Assembly: GCA_905234145.1 (NCBI GenBank)
Contig: CAJOGK010000012.1
Location: 1-55,363 of the forward strand
DNA length: 55,363 bases
From: an uncultured Prevotella sp.
Lineage (GTDB): Bacteria > Bacteroidota > Bacteroidia > Bacteroidales > Bacteroidaceae
Reading direction: 5' to 3'
Shown here: one piece after another, positions 8,123-17,951 of the stretch
Position numbering within the stretch: the first letter of the stretch is position 1
Layout: each line of letters starts with the position of its first letter
Position numbers and translations under genes: made by a program
Notes under the pieces: model-generated
Database searches by the model: none
What the model was told of the DNA's origin: nothing
What the model saw: the letters and a program-made list of their open reading frames with translations, nothing else

Positions 8123-10390
8123 ATGGCAGAAGAGGAGCTAATACAGCAAGAAGAGGCTGATGATAAGTTAATAAATGAAGCGTTTCAGACACTGTTAGAC
8201 AGTTATTTGTCTTCGCGTCATCGTAAGAAAGTAGACCTGATTACGAAGGCTTTTAACTTTGCGCGTCAGGCTCATAAGGGTGTGCGTCGATTATCGGGAG
8301 AACCATATATTATGCACCCCATTGCCGTGGCACAGATCGCCTGTGCAGAAATCGGACTGGGTTCTACCAGTATTTGCTCCGCTTTGCTCCATGACGTTGT
8401 AGAAGATACCGACTATACGGTAGAGGATATTGAGAATATCTTTGGTGCGAAGATAGCGCAGATTGTCGATGGCTTGACGAAGATCAGCGGTGGTATCTTT
8501 GGTGAGCAAGCTTCGGCACAGGCAGAGAACTTCAAGAAACTGCTGTTGACGATGAGTGATGATATCCGTGTGATTCTCATCAAGATCTGTGACCGTCTGC
8601 ACAATATGCGCACCCTCGACTCTCAGCCTGCCAATAAACAGTATAAGATTGCTGGTGAAACACTCTATATCTATGCGCCATTGGCCAATCGCTTAGGTTT
8701 GAACAAGATTAAATCGGAGCTGGAGAACCTGAGTTTTAAGTTTGAGCATCCAGATGAGTATGCTGCTATTCAGTCGAAACTCAGATCTACCCAGGTGTCA
8801 CGTGATGAGTTGTTTGAGCAGTTTACAAATCCCATTGAGGCCTCTCTTCAGAAGATGGGTATCAAATATGAGATTAAGGAACGTGTGAAGACACCTTATT
8901 CTATCTGGAACAAGATGCAGAATAAGCACGTGTCGTTTGAGGAGATTTATGATATTCTGGCTGTACGAATCATCTTCACTCCCAATAACCGCGAAGACGA
9001 GGTTAACGAGTGCTTTAAGATTTACGTTGCCATCTCTAAGATTTACAAGTCGCATCCTGATCGTTTGCGCGACTGGCTGTCGCATCCAAAGGCCAATGGC
9101 TATCAGGCCCTTCATGTAACGCTGATGTCGAAACAGGGTAGATGGATAGAGGTTCAGATTCGTTCCGATCGTATGAATGAGGTGGCAGAGCAAGGTTTTG
9201 CTGCTCATTGGAAATACAAAGATGGTATAGAAGAAGAGTACACAGAAGATGAGACTGAGCTCAATGAGTGGTTACGTACGATCAAAGAGATTCTTGATGA
9301 TCCTCAGCCAGATGCGATGGATTTCCTTGATACCATCAAACTGAACCTTTTTGCTTCGGAGATTTTTGTGTTTACACCCAAAGGAGAGATTCGTACGATG
9401 CCTGCAGGTTGTACTGCCCTCGACTTCGCGTTTTCTATCCATACTTTCTTGGGTAGTCATTGTATTGGTGCAAAGGTGAATCATAAACTTGTACCACTGA
9501 GTCATAAGTTACAGAGTGGTGACCAGGTGGAGATTTTGACATCAAAATCGCAACATGCCAATCCTTCATGGATAAACTTCGTATCAACGGCCAAGGCAAA
9601 GGCCAAGATTCAGGCCATCTTGCGTCGTGACAACAGAGAGATCCAGCACAGTGGCGAGGAGTTCTTAAATGCTTTCTTGCAAAAGAACGGTTTTGAGCCC
9701 AGCATGGCATTGGCTGATAAATTGGCAGAATTTCATGACTACAGTAAACGCAATGAATTCTTCCAGGCTTTAGGTGAGAAAATCGTGCTCTTGGGTGAGA
9801 AGGATGTCGACGAACTCAATGGCAAGAATCAGGAGGAAGAGCAGAACTCAGGTTGGCGTAAGTTCGTACCGTTTGTAGGTAAGAAGAAAAAAGAAGAGCA
9901 TCCTAAGCAAGAACTGTTTGTGGTGCCTGAGAAGTTCAACCGCAAGAAGCCTATCTTTATCAGCGAAGAGAATATCAATCAATATAAGTTCGTGGGTTGT
10001 TGTCACCCTATTCCTGGTGATGATGCATTGGGCTATATCAATAATAAGAATCAAGTAGAAATTCATAAGCGTGCCTGTCCTGTAGCTGCTAAGTTGAAGT
10101 CGGGCTTTGGTAATCGTATCCTCGATATTAAGTGGGACATGCATAAGATTCTTTACTTCAATGCGACCATTCGTATAAGTGGTATCGACCGTCTGGGTAT
10201 GCTTAATGAGATTACGCAAGTGATTTCCTCACAGATGAATGTCAATATTCATAAATTGACGATTACTTCTGAGGAGGGTATTTTTGATGGTAGCATTGAA
10301 CTTCGTGTTCATGACCGTGACAATGTGCGTGCCATCATGCATAACCTCAAGGCTATTCCCGACCTCAAGGAGATATCAGAGATTATGTAA
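8123..10390 (+). CDS. Bifunctional (p)ppGpp synthase/hydrolase (RelA/SpoT family)
   Basis: 755 residues, the normal length for a long RSH enzyme that makes and degrades the stringent-response alarmone. The HD hydrolase domain is near the N-terminus (SGEPYIMHP; HDVVEDTDY at about residue 90) and looks intact. The synthetase domain has HPKANGYQALHVTL (about 320). A TGS domain (about 410-475) and a C-terminal ACT domain (about 680-755) follow. Between them lies a lysine-rich insert (GKKKKEE) before the FVGCCHPIPGD motif. It may be cotranscribed with the upstream transglycosylase. Confidence 0.95.
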   Translation: MAEEELIQQEEADDKLINEAFQTLLDSYLSSRHRKKVDLITKAFNFARQAHKGVRRLSGEPYIMHPIAVAQIACAEIGLGSTSICSALLHDVVEDTDYTVEDIENIFGAKIAQIVDGLTKISGGIFGEQASAQAENFKKLLLTMSDDIRVILIKICDRLHNMRTLDSQPANKQYKIAGETLYIYAPLANRLGLNKIKSELENLSFKFEHPDEYAAIQSKLRSTQVSRDELFEQFTNPIEASLQKMGIKYEIKERVKTPYSIWNKMQNKHVSFEEIYDILAVRIIFTPNNREDEVNECFKIYVAISKIYKSHPDRLRDWLSHPKANGYQALHVTLMSKQGRWIEVQIRSDRMNEVAEQGFAAHWKYKDGIEEEYTEDETELNEWLRTIKEILDDPQPDAMDFLDTIKLNLFASEIFVFTPKGEIRTMPAGCTALDFAFSIHTFLGSHCIGAKVNHKLVPLSHKLQSGDQVEILTSKSQHANPSWINFVSTAKAKAKIQAILRRDNREIQHSGEEFLNAFLQKNGFEPSMALADKLAEFHDYSKRNEFFQALGEKIVLLGEKDVDELNGKNQEEEQNSGWRKFVPFVGKKKKEEHPKQELFVVPEKFNRKKPIFISEENINQYKFVGCCHPIPGDDALGYINNKNQVEIHKRACPVAAKLKSGFGNRILDIKWDMHKILYFNATIRISGIDRLGMLNEITQVISSQMNVNIHKLTITSEEGIFDGSIELRVHDRDNVRAIMHNLKAIPDLKEISEIM

Positions 10391-10411
10391 TAAACAATAA
10401 AAACAAACGAT

Positions 10412-11404
10412 ATGAAAACTATCAAGACATTATTATTTCTTCTGCTGTTTATGCCACTTCTAGCTCAGGCCGCAGGAAAGTACGACAATCCCGATACCAT
10501 TTTCGTGGCTCGGGACGGAACTGGCGAATTCCGTACTGTCGATGAGGCTATTGAGGTATGTCGTGCTTTTATGGATTACCATAAGGTTATCTTTGTCAAG
10601 GCTGGAACCTACAAGGAAAAACTGATTATCCCGCAGTGGTTGCAGAATATCGAGATTTGTGGTGAGGGTGCTGATAAGACCATTATCACTTATGATGACC
10701 ATGCCAATATCAAGGTAATGTTGGGTACAGCAGAACCACGTCTGCAACCCATGAGCACTTTCCGTACCTATACCCTGAAGATAGAAGGTAACGATATCAC
10801 CCTGAAGAATCTTACGATTGAGAATAATTCCGCTCGTCTGGGTCAGGCTGTAGCTCTCCATACAGAGGGAGATCGTCTGACGTTTATCAATTGTAGATTT
10901 GTGGGACATCAAGATACGGTATATACTGGTATGCCCTATACGCGCTTGTTTTTCAAGGATTGTTATATTTGTGGTACGACCGATTTTATCTTCGGTGCTT
11001 CTGTTGCCTGGTTTGAAAACTGTACCATCGAGAGTCTTGTCAACTCGTATGTTACAGCAGCTTCAACGCCACAAGATCAAGCCTTTGGTTATGTCTTTAA
11101 CAACTGTCGTCTGATTGCAGCAGAGGGTGTTGACAAGGTTTACCTTGGTCGTCCCTGGCGCGACTATGGTTATACGCTTTTTATGAACTGCGAACTTGGC
11201 AAACATATTCTTCCCCAAGGATGGCATCATTGGGAGAAGCAGCGTGAGCAAACAGCTCGCTATCTGGAATACAATAATCGTGGTGAGGGTGCACAGCCTC
11301 AAAGTCGTGTGGCATGGAGTCGACAACTCACCAAAAAGGAAGCAGCTATGATCACGCCAGAAGTTGTCTTTACGATGAATGGCAAATGGCAACCATGTAA
11401 TTAA
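10412..11404 (+). CDS. Pectinesterase (CE8 family)
   Basis: A 330-residue secreted enzyme that removes methyl esters from pectin. The signal peptide is residues 1-20 (LLAQA). The beta-helix fold carries the family motifs QAVALHTEGDR, FVGHQDTVY (active-site region), GTTDFIFGASVAWFENC (catalytic Asp) and YLGRPWRDYG (substrate-binding Arg and Trp). It is complete. It stands alone, between rel and a protease gene, with no SusC/SusD pair or pectate lyase near. This suggests use on plant fibre, possibly by cross-feeding with enzymes encoded elsewhere. Confidence 0.93.
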   Translation: MKTIKTLLFLLLFMPLLAQAAGKYDNPDTIFVARDGTGEFRTVDEAIEVCRAFMDYHKVIFVKAGTYKEKLIIPQWLQNIEICGEGADKTIITYDDHANIKVMLGTAEPRLQPMSTFRTYTLKIEGNDITLKNLTIENNSARLGQAVALHTEGDRLTFINCRFVGHQDTVYTGMPYTRLFFKDCYICGTTDFIFGASVAWFENCTIESLVNSYVTAASTPQDQAFGYVFNNCRLIAAEGVDKVYLGRPWRDYGYTLFMNCELGKHILPQGWHHWEKQREQTARYLEYNNRGEGAQPQSRVAWSRQLTKKEAAMITPEVVFTMNGKWQPCN

Positions 11405-11428
11405 GAATTTTAGAAAACCAACAATTAT

Positions 11429-14400
11429 ATGAAAAGAATACTTCTAACTTTAACATTGGCCATCACTATGATAAGTGGTATGGCTCAGGAAAGACCTCTG
11501 TGGATGCGCTTCTGCGCTATATCACCGAATGGTCAGACTATTGTTTTCTCGTATAAGGGAGATCTTTATACCGTACCTGTAACAGGTGGAACAGCGCATC
11601 AATTGACAACTAATCCTGCTTATGATGCCCATCCAATATGGAGTCCTGATGGTAATAAGATTGCTTTTGCTTCTACACGTGAAGGCCAGTTCGATGTATA
11701 TGTTGTTGACAAGGACGGTGGTATCCCCACGCGTTTGACCACTGCCAGTATGGACGAGATTCCCTTGGCATTTAAGGACAAAGACCATGTGCTTTATAGC
11801 TCATATATAATGCCCTCTGCCCAGTCGAATATCTTCGCAAGTGCTAAGTTCCCTCAGATTTATGAAGTAGGTCTTAATGGTGGTCGTCCACGTATCTTCT
11901 CAGTTCTCCCCATGGCCTCTCTGAGTTTCAATGCCAAGGGTGATATCCTTTATTATGATATCAAGGGTGGCGAGGATGAGTTCCGTAAGCACCACCAGTC
12001 ACCTATCTGTCGCGATATCTGGTTGCTGGCTGATGGTAAGTATACAAAACTCACCGATTTCGAAGGTGAGGATCGTTCGCCAGTATGGACTGCTGATGGT
12101 AAGAGCTATTACTATCTGAGCGAGCTTGATGGCACCTTTAATATCTATCGTCGTAGTCTCGATGGAAAGACCCAGGTGCAGATTACCAAACACAAGCAGA
12201 ATCCCGTACGTTTCCTTACCGCAGCAACCGATGGTACATTGTGTTATGGCTATGATGGTGAGATTTACACCGTGCGTGAAGGCGGGGAGCCCCAACGTGT
12301 CAATATCCGCATCGTTAGCGATCGTCATGACCGAGATTTGATTCGTCAGGTTAGGACATCCGGAGCTACAGAGATTTGTGTATCACCAAAGGGTAAGGAG
12401 ATTGCCTTTGTACTTCATGGTGATGTCTATGTAACCTCCATGGATTATAAGACCACTAAGCAGGTGACAGATACACCAGAACAGGAGCGAAGCATCAGTT
12501 TTGCGCCTGATGGTCGTAGCATTGCCTATGCCTCAGAGCGTGGTGGTTGCTGGAATATCTACCAGTCTTCAATCGTTAAGAAGGATGAGAAGCAGTTCTG
12601 CTATGCTTCTGAGTTGAAAGAAGAACAACTAACGGCAGAGAATCTCACTTCTTTCCAACCACAGTACAGTCCTGACGGTAAGGAGATTGCTTTCTTCGAG
12701 AATCGAGGCAACTTACGTATCATTAACCTCGCCACTCGTCAGATGCGCACGGTGATGGACGGCAAGTTCGTTTTCTCTTATTCTGATGGTGACATTGATT
12801 TCCAGTGGAGTCCTGACAGTCGTTGGCTTTTGGCTAGTTATATTGGTGATGGTGGTTATCATCACACTGATATCGCCTTGATTGATGCCTCTGGTAAGGA
12901 GAAACCTTTCAACCTGACGAATAGTGGTTATAATGACAATAACGGAAAATGGGTGATTGGTGGTAAGGCCATGCTCTTCCGCAGTAATCGTTGGGGTTAT
13001 AAGAACCATGGTGGTCATGGTGCAGAGAACGATTATTTCCTGATGTTCTTTGATATCGATGCTTATGAGCGTTTCCTGATGACAAAGGAAGAAAAGGAAA
13101 TCTACGATAAGAATCTGGCTGATCAAAAGAAGGCTGCATCAGATGCAAAGAAGTCGGAGGGTACTAATAAGAAAGGAAAGCCAGAGGTTGTGAAGCAGCC
13201 CGAGGTTTTGACCTTCGATCTGGAAAATTGTCAGAAGCGCGTCGTTCGTATAACGCCCAACTCTTCAAGACTGGGTGATGCCGTGCTGACAGCTAAGGGT
13301 GATACCCTTTATTATCTGGCAACTTTTGAAGGCGGTTACGACCTCTGGAGACGTAACCTTTTAGAGGATAAGACAGAAATCGTATTGAAAGATGTTGGCG
13401 GTGGTTCGCTGAGTACTGATAGCAAGATGAAGGAACTTTATCTCTCAGCCCGACGTGGTGGAATCAAGAAGATTGACTTGGCCAAGGGAAAACCATCCAA
13501 TATCGATTATGAAGTTGTCTTCAACTATCGTCCTTACGAGGAGCGTCAGAATCTTTATGAGCATATCTGGCGACAGGTAAAGGATAAGTTCTATCGTGCT
13601 GATATCCATGGCGTAGACTGGGAAGGCTATCATGATATTTATGCCAAGTTCCTACCTTATATAAATAATGAGTATGACTTCCGTGATATGTGTGGCGAAC
13701 TGCTTGGTGAATTGAACGCCTCGCATACAGGCGCCCGTTATCGTCCTGCTTCTCCTTATCGCACAGCTTTCCTTGGTGCTTTCTTCGACAGCAACTACGA
13801 GGGTGATGGCTTGAAGATTTGTGAGATTATTTACGGAGGCTCTCTTTCTATCCGTCAAACAGGTGTGAAGGTTGGGGACATCATCCAGAGCATCGATGGC
13901 ACACCTATTAAAAAAGGTGTCGACTACTATCCCTTGTTGACAGACAAGGCAAATAAACGTGTCAGACTAACTGTGAATGGCAAGGATATTACTGTTAAGG
14001 CGATATCACAAGCCGATGTTAATGAACTGCTTTATGACAGATGGGTAGAACGTAACCGAAAGTTTGTTGATAGTCTTTCTGGTGGTAGATTGGCATACGT
14101 CCATATCCGTTCTATGAATGGTGATTGCTTTAGAAAACTCTACCACGAACTTTTGAGCGAAGAGAACCGCAATCGCGATGCTGTTATCGTTGATGAGCGT
14201 CATAATGGTGGTGGTTACTTGCACGATGATCTCTGTCATCTGCTTAGTGGTCGTCAGCATTCTCACTTCTTGGCGCATGGCAAGTATCTTGGTGAGGAAC
14301 CTTCTGCCCAGTGGAACAAGCCGTCGTGTGTGATGATTTGTGAAGACGACTATAGTAATGCCTGTGGTTTCCCACGTGAGTACCAGGATTTGAGTATTGG

Positions 14401-14686
14401 TAAACTGATCGGTACGCCAGTGGCTGGTACAGCCTCAAGCGTATGGTGGGAGACGCTTGTCAATGGTATTACCTTTGGTATTCCACAAGTAGGACGATTG
14501 GATATCCGTGGTGACTATGGCGAGAATACGCTGTTGAAGCCGGAAATTATAGTCTATAACACGCCAGACGATTATCTTAGTGGCTATGATCGCCAGTTGG
14601 AGACAGCTGTGAAGGAAATGCTCCAGCAGGCAGCTGCATTTAAAGAGAAACATCAATCAGAGTTTGCCGGACATCCCAAACCATAA
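11429..14686 (+). CDS. Tricorn-type protease (S41 family) with beta-propeller
   Basis: 1085 residues with a signal peptide (residues 1-19). Two sets of WD40/PD40-like blades (about 30-370 and 380-720; repeated patterns such as PIWSPDGNKIAFAS) should form the propellers that feed peptides to the active site. A PDZ domain follows (VGDIIQSIDGTPIKKG, about 810-850), and then the S41 core. Likely catalytic residues are Ser-His in NASHTG (about 764), the Ser in DDYSNACGF (about 972) and the Glu in LLKPEIIV, by comparison with archaeal tricorn. A Lys/Ala-rich stretch (about 560-590) may be a flexible insert. Likely periplasmic. Confidence 0.92.
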   Translation: MKRILLTLTLAITMISGMAQERPLWMRFCAISPNGQTIVFSYKGDLYTVPVTGGTAHQLTTNPAYDAHPIWSPDGNKIAFASTREGQFDVYVVDKDGGIPTRLTTASMDEIPLAFKDKDHVLYSSYIMPSAQSNIFASAKFPQIYEVGLNGGRPRIFSVLPMASLSFNAKGDILYYDIKGGEDEFRKHHQSPICRDIWLLADGKYTKLTDFEGEDRSPVWTADGKSYYYLSELDGTFNIYRRSLDGKTQVQITKHKQNPVRFLTAATDGTLCYGYDGEIYTVREGGEPQRVNIRIVSDRHDRDLIRQVRTSGATEICVSPKGKEIAFVLHGDVYVTSMDYKTTKQVTDTPEQERSISFAPDGRSIAYASERGGCWNIYQSSIVKKDEKQFCYASELKEEQLTAENLTSFQPQYSPDGKEIAFFENRGNLRIINLATRQMRTVMDGKFVFSYSDGDIDFQWSPDSRWLLASYIGDGGYHHTDIALIDASGKEKPFNLTNSGYNDNNGKWVIGGKAMLFRSNRWGYKNHGGHGAENDYFLMFFDIDAYERFLMTKEEKEIYDKNLADQKKAASDAKKSEGTNKKGKPEVVKQPEVLTFDLENCQKRVVRITPNSSRLGDAVLTAKGDTLYYLATFEGGYDLWRRNLLEDKTEIVLKDVGGGSLSTDSKMKELYLSARRGGIKKIDLAKGKPSNIDYEVVFNYRPYEERQNLYEHIWRQVKDKFYRADIHGVDWEGYHDIYAKFLPYINNEYDFRDMCGELLGELNASHTGARYRPASPYRTAFLGAFFDSNYEGDGLKICEIIYGGSLSIRQTGVKVGDIIQSIDGTPIKKGVDYYPLLTDKANKRVRLTVNGKDITVKAISQADVNELLYDRWVERNRKFVDSLSGGRLAYVHIRSMNGDCFRKLYHELLSEENRNRDAVIVDERHNGGGYLHDDLCHLLSGRQHSHFLAHGKYLGEEPSAQWNKPSCVMICEDDYSNACGFPREYQDLSIGKLIGTPVAGTASSVWWETLVNGITFGIPQVGRLDIRGDYGENTLLKPEIIVYNTPDDYLSGYDRQLETAVKEMLQQAAAFKEKHQSEFAGHPKP

Positions 14687-14688
14687 TG

Positions 14689-14717
14689 AAAAAGCCTCGC
14701 AAATCGCGAGGCTTTTT
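14689..14717. terminator. Bidirectional terminator between tricorn gene and merR
   Basis: GCCTCGC pairs perfectly with GCGAGGC around AAATC, flanked by five A and five T, so it works on both strands. It ends both converging transcripts. Confidence 0.93.
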
Positions 14718-14722
14718 ACATC

Positions 14723-15073
14723 TTATTGCATGTAGTCCAATTGCTTCTTGAGCGCCTGTAGTTCTGTGCGTATATTCATCAGACGTTCTAAGACCTCAGC
14801 ATTTGTATCTACACCCTTTCGATTCTTTGTGAGGATAGTGCGTGCTGCAGCTATCTTGAAGCCACGCACCTTTACCAAGTTATGAATTAACCGAATCTGT
14901 TCAATATCCTTTTCCTGATACTGACGGATCTTGGCTGAACCAGATGTCTTTGGCTTCAGGAAAGGAAATTCCTGCTCCCAATAACGGAGCGTACTCTCGT
15001 TGAGTTCGAACATCTCTGCTACTTCCTTGATGGAATAGTAGAGCTTCAGGTTTTTGTTCAGATTCAGTGCCAT
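14723..15073 (-). CDS. MerR family transcriptional regulator (short)
   Basis: 116 residues. The winged helix-turn-helix is at residues about 12-80 (YYSIKEVAEMFELNESTLRYWEQEFPFLKPK, then RQYQEKDIEQI). A short coiled coil for dimerisation follows (LERLMNIRTELQALKKQLD). There is no C-terminal effector-binding domain and no Cys pair, so a metal sensor is unlikely. It follows alaS after 37 nt, nearly all of it a 7-nt repeat array, and so probably shares its promoter. The target is unknown. Confidence 0.88.
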   Translation of the reverse strand: MALNLNKNLKLYYSIKEVAEMFELNESTLRYWEQEFPFLKPKTSGSAKIRQYQEKDIEQIRLIHNLVKVRGFKIAAARTILTKNRKGVDTNAEVLERLMNIRTELQALKKQLDYMQ

Positions 15074-15108
15074 AACTATTCTCTTTTAACTTTCCACTTT
15101 TAACTATC
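15074..15108. repeat. Five 7-nt tandem repeats filling the alaS-merR spacer
   Basis: On the plus strand the units are AACTATT, CTCTTTT, AACTTTC, CACTTTT and AACTATC, then CA, then the alaS stop. The 37-nt stretch matches 29 of 37 positions of the array inside cdsA (36084-36120), with the first and last units identical. Confidence 0.85.
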
Positions 15109-15110
15109 CA

Positions 15111-17762
15111 CTAGAGTTTGCAAAGCTCAACCACCTTGTCGATGGCAGCAGAGAGTCCATCAGGATTCTTACCACCAGCTGAGGCAAAGTGAGGCTGTCC
15201 ACCACCACCGCCTTGCATCAGTTTTGCTGCTTCGCGTACCAGCTGGCCAGCGTTCAGACCCTGCTCCTTCACAAGATCATCGCTTAACATCACGTTGAGC
15301 ATCGGTTTATCTGCATAGATAGAACCAACGACACAAACAAAACTCTCTTGACAAAGTTCACGAACCTTGAAGACCAGATCTTTAGCAGCATCAGGCGCAA
15401 TCAGCAATTGTGCGGTGATAACCTTCACACCATTAACCAATCTACCTTTACCCACAAGTTCCTTTGCCAAGCCTTGTACGCGCTGTGCCTGGAACTGCTC
15501 GATATCCTTCTTCATCGAATCATGCTCCTCGATGTATTTCATGATGGTTGCCTGCAAATCTTTTGCATTGTTGAAGAAGCCCTTGATGGCTTTCAGAACA
15601 TCTTCTGTCTTATAGAGCAGTTCTTCGCATTCTATACCTGTCTTGGCCTCGATACGACGGATACCAGCAGCCACAGAACTCTCAGAGATAATCTTGAAGA
15701 AACCAATTTTGCCTGTAGCCTTGGCGTGGATACCACCACAGAACTCACAGCTAGGACCAAAACGAACCACACGTACCTTATCGCCATACTTCTCACCAAA
15801 GAGGGCGATGGCACCCAGTTTCTTGGCTTCTTCAAAGGGTACGTCGCGATGCTCATCCAGTTGGATATCTTTGCGAATCATCTCGTTTACCATACGCTCT
15901 ACTTGACGAATCTCCTCATCGGTTACCTTCTGGAAGTGTGAGAAGTCGAAACGCAGGGTGTCAGGCGATACAAACGAACCCTTCTGCTCTACATGGTCAC
16001 CAAGAACCTGTTTCAAGGCATAGTCGAGCAGGTGGGTAGCTGTGTGGTTAGCAGCAGAAGCATCGCGCTTGTCGGTATCTACACAAGCCATGAACTGGGC
16101 TGCAGGATCCTTTGGCAACTGCTTGACGATATGTACCGTCTGGTTGTTCTCACGCTTAGAATCGATGATGTCGATGGTCTCAGCCTCGTTGCAGATGACA
16201 CCACAGTCACCAACCTGTCCACCCATCTCACCATAGAATGGAGTGTAGTCGAGTACGAGCTCATAGAACTCGTTCTTCTTCTGTGTCACTTTTCTATATC
16301 TGAGGATATGACATTCGTATTCTGTATAGTCGTAGCCCACGAACTGCTGTTCGCCCTGAGCGAGCTCTACCCAATCTGAGTTCTCTACAGCAGCAGCATT
16401 GCGAGCGCGCTCTTTCTGCTTTTGCATCTCAACATTGAACTGATCCTCATTCACCGTGAAGCCATTTTCACGACAAATTAACTCTGTCAGGTCGAGTGGG
16501 AAGCCATAAGTATCGAAGAGGCGGAAAGCCTGCTCTCCATCGAGTTCTGTCTTACCCTCTGCCTTCAGTTTGCTCATGGCATCATTCAGCATTCCGATAC
16601 CTTTATCCAATGTGCGGAGGAAAGAATCCTCTTCTTCCTTCATCACCTTTGAAATCAACTGTTGCTGAGCCTTCAACTCTGGGAAAGCATCGCCCATCTC
16701 AGCCACGAGCGTGGGTACGAGTTTATAAAGGAAGCTCTCTTTCTGTCCGAGGAAGGTGTATGCATATCGTACAGCTCTGCGCAGAATACGACGAATCACA
16801 TAACCAGCCTTGGCATTTGAAGGCAACTGACCATCTGCGATAGAGAACGAAACAGCTCTCAAGTGGTCAGCACAAACACGCATGGCCACGTTGATATCGT
16901 CCTGCTCTTTGCTAACCTCACCCTCTTCAAAAGTGGTGTACTTCAGGCCTGTAATTTGTTCCTCAGCCTTAATGATAGGCTGGAAGATGTCCGTATCGTA
17001 GTTCGAGTGCTTGCCCTGCATCATGCGAACCAAACGCTCAAAGCCCATACCAGTATCAATCACGTTCATGCCGAGTTTCTCAAGCGAGCCATCAGCCTTG
17101 CGGTTGAACTGCATGAACACAAGGTTCCAAATCTCAATTACTTGAGGGTCGTCTTGGTTTACCAACTCACGCCCACTCTTGCCAGAGGCTGCACGCTGCT
17201 CAGGTGTACGAGAGTCAACATGAATCTCAGAACAAGGACCACAGGGTCCTGTATCGCCCATCTCCCAGAAGTTGTCGTGCTTGTTGCCGTTGATGATATG
17301 ATCCACTGGCACGTGTTTAGCCCAATATTTAGCGGCCTCGTCGTCGCGAGGGATATTTTCTTCAGGAGAGCCTTCAAATACGGTGACGTAAAGGTCTTCT
17401 GGGTTCAGTTTCAGTACGTCTACGAGATATTCCCAGGCCATGTCGATAGCACCTTCCTTGAAATAATCACCAAAGCTCCAGTTGCCGAGCATCTCGAACA
17501 TGGTGTGATGGTAGGTGTCGTGGCCTACCTCTTCCAGGTCGTTGTGCTTACCTGATACACGCAGACATTTCTGGGTATCGGCACGACGACGTGGCTCGGG
17601 CTCACGAGTACCGAGAATAATATCTTTCCACTGGTTCATACCTGCGTTGGTGAACATCAGGGTGGGGTCGTCTTTGATTACCATGGGGGCAGAGGGCACG
17701 ATGGCGTGCTGCTTCGACTCAAAGAACTTTTTGAATGAGTCGCGAATCTCATTTGCTGTCAT
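15111..17762 (-). CDS. alaS: Alanyl-tRNA synthetase
   Basis: 883 residues, full length. It charges tRNA-Ala. The class II catalytic core is N-terminal ([34 protein letters not shown]). The editing domain has the zinc-binding HTATHLL (near 570) and CGGIH (near 670) motifs. A coiled-coil linker and the C-Ala domain with a glycine-rich [14 protein letters not shown] motif end the protein. The start [17 protein letters not shown] is the family N-terminus. It is first in a two-gene unit with merR. Confidence 0.97.
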   Translation of the reverse strand: MTANEIRDSFKKFFESKQHAIVPSAPMVIKDDPTLMFTNAGMNQWKDIILGTREPEPRRRADTQKCLRVSGKHNDLEEVGHDTYHHTMFEMLGNWSFGDYFKEGAIDMAWEYLVDVLKLNPEDLYVTVFEGSPEENIPRDDEAAKYWAKHVPVDHIINGNKHDNFWEMGDTGPCGPCSEIHVDSRTPEQRAASGKSGRELVNQDDPQVIEIWNLVFMQFNRKADGSLEKLGMNVIDTGMGFERLVRMMQGKHSNYDTDIFQPIIKAEEQITGLKYTTFEEGEVSKEQDDINVAMRVCADHLRAVSFSIADGQLPSNAKAGYVIRRILRRAVRYAYTFLGQKESFLYKLVPTLVAEMGDAFPELKAQQQLISKVMKEEEDSFLRTLDKGIGMLNDAMSKLKAEGKTELDGEQAFRLFDTYGFPLDLTELICRENGFTVNEDQFNVEMQKQKERARNAAAVENSDWVELAQGEQQFVGYDYTEYECHILRYRKVTQKKNEFYELVLDYTPFYGEMGGQVGDCGVICNEAETIDIIDSKRENNQTVHIVKQLPKDPAAQFMACVDTDKRDASAANHTATHLLDYALKQVLGDHVEQKGSFVSPDTLRFDFSHFQKVTDEEIRQVERMVNEMIRKDIQLDEHRDVPFEEAKKLGAIALFGEKYGDKVRVVRFGPSCEFCGGIHAKATGKIGFFKIISESSVAAGIRRIEAKTGIECEELLYKTEDVLKAIKGFFNNAKDLQATIMKYIEEHDSMKKDIEQFQAQRVQGLAKELVGKGRLVNGVKVITAQLLIAPDAAKDLVFKVRELCQESFVCVVGSIYADKPMLNVMLSDDLVKEQGLNAGQLVREAAKLMQGGGGGQPHFASAGGKNPDGLSAAIDKVVELCKL

Positions 17763-17805
17763 TTCCTATCTGTGTTTATTTTCTACCTTATTAATAAATG
17801 TGGTG

Positions 17806-17813
17806 CAAAGGTA
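17806..17813 (-). promoter_or_regulatory. -7 element (TACCTTTG) of alaS
   Basis: Exact match, 43 nt before the alaS ATG. No clear -33 TTTG. Confidence 0.65.
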
Positions 17814-17897
17814 CTAATTTTCTCCCGTTTATAGAATTATTTCTCTTTTTTTTTTCATATATTTGTATTTTTGGGTCTTCAAATCAAAATAAATGCT

Positions 17898-17905
17898 TAC
17901 CTTTG
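17898..17905 (+). promoter_or_regulatory. -7 element (TACCTTTG) of the phenylacetate-CoA ligase gene
   Basis: Exact match, 46 nt before ATG 17952. It is divergent to the alaS promoter. A TTTG lies 24 nt upstream, which is longer than usual. Confidence 0.6.
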
Positions 17906-17951
17906 TGCGCTGATAAGATGATATCAACAATAACAACTAAATAAGAAGACG

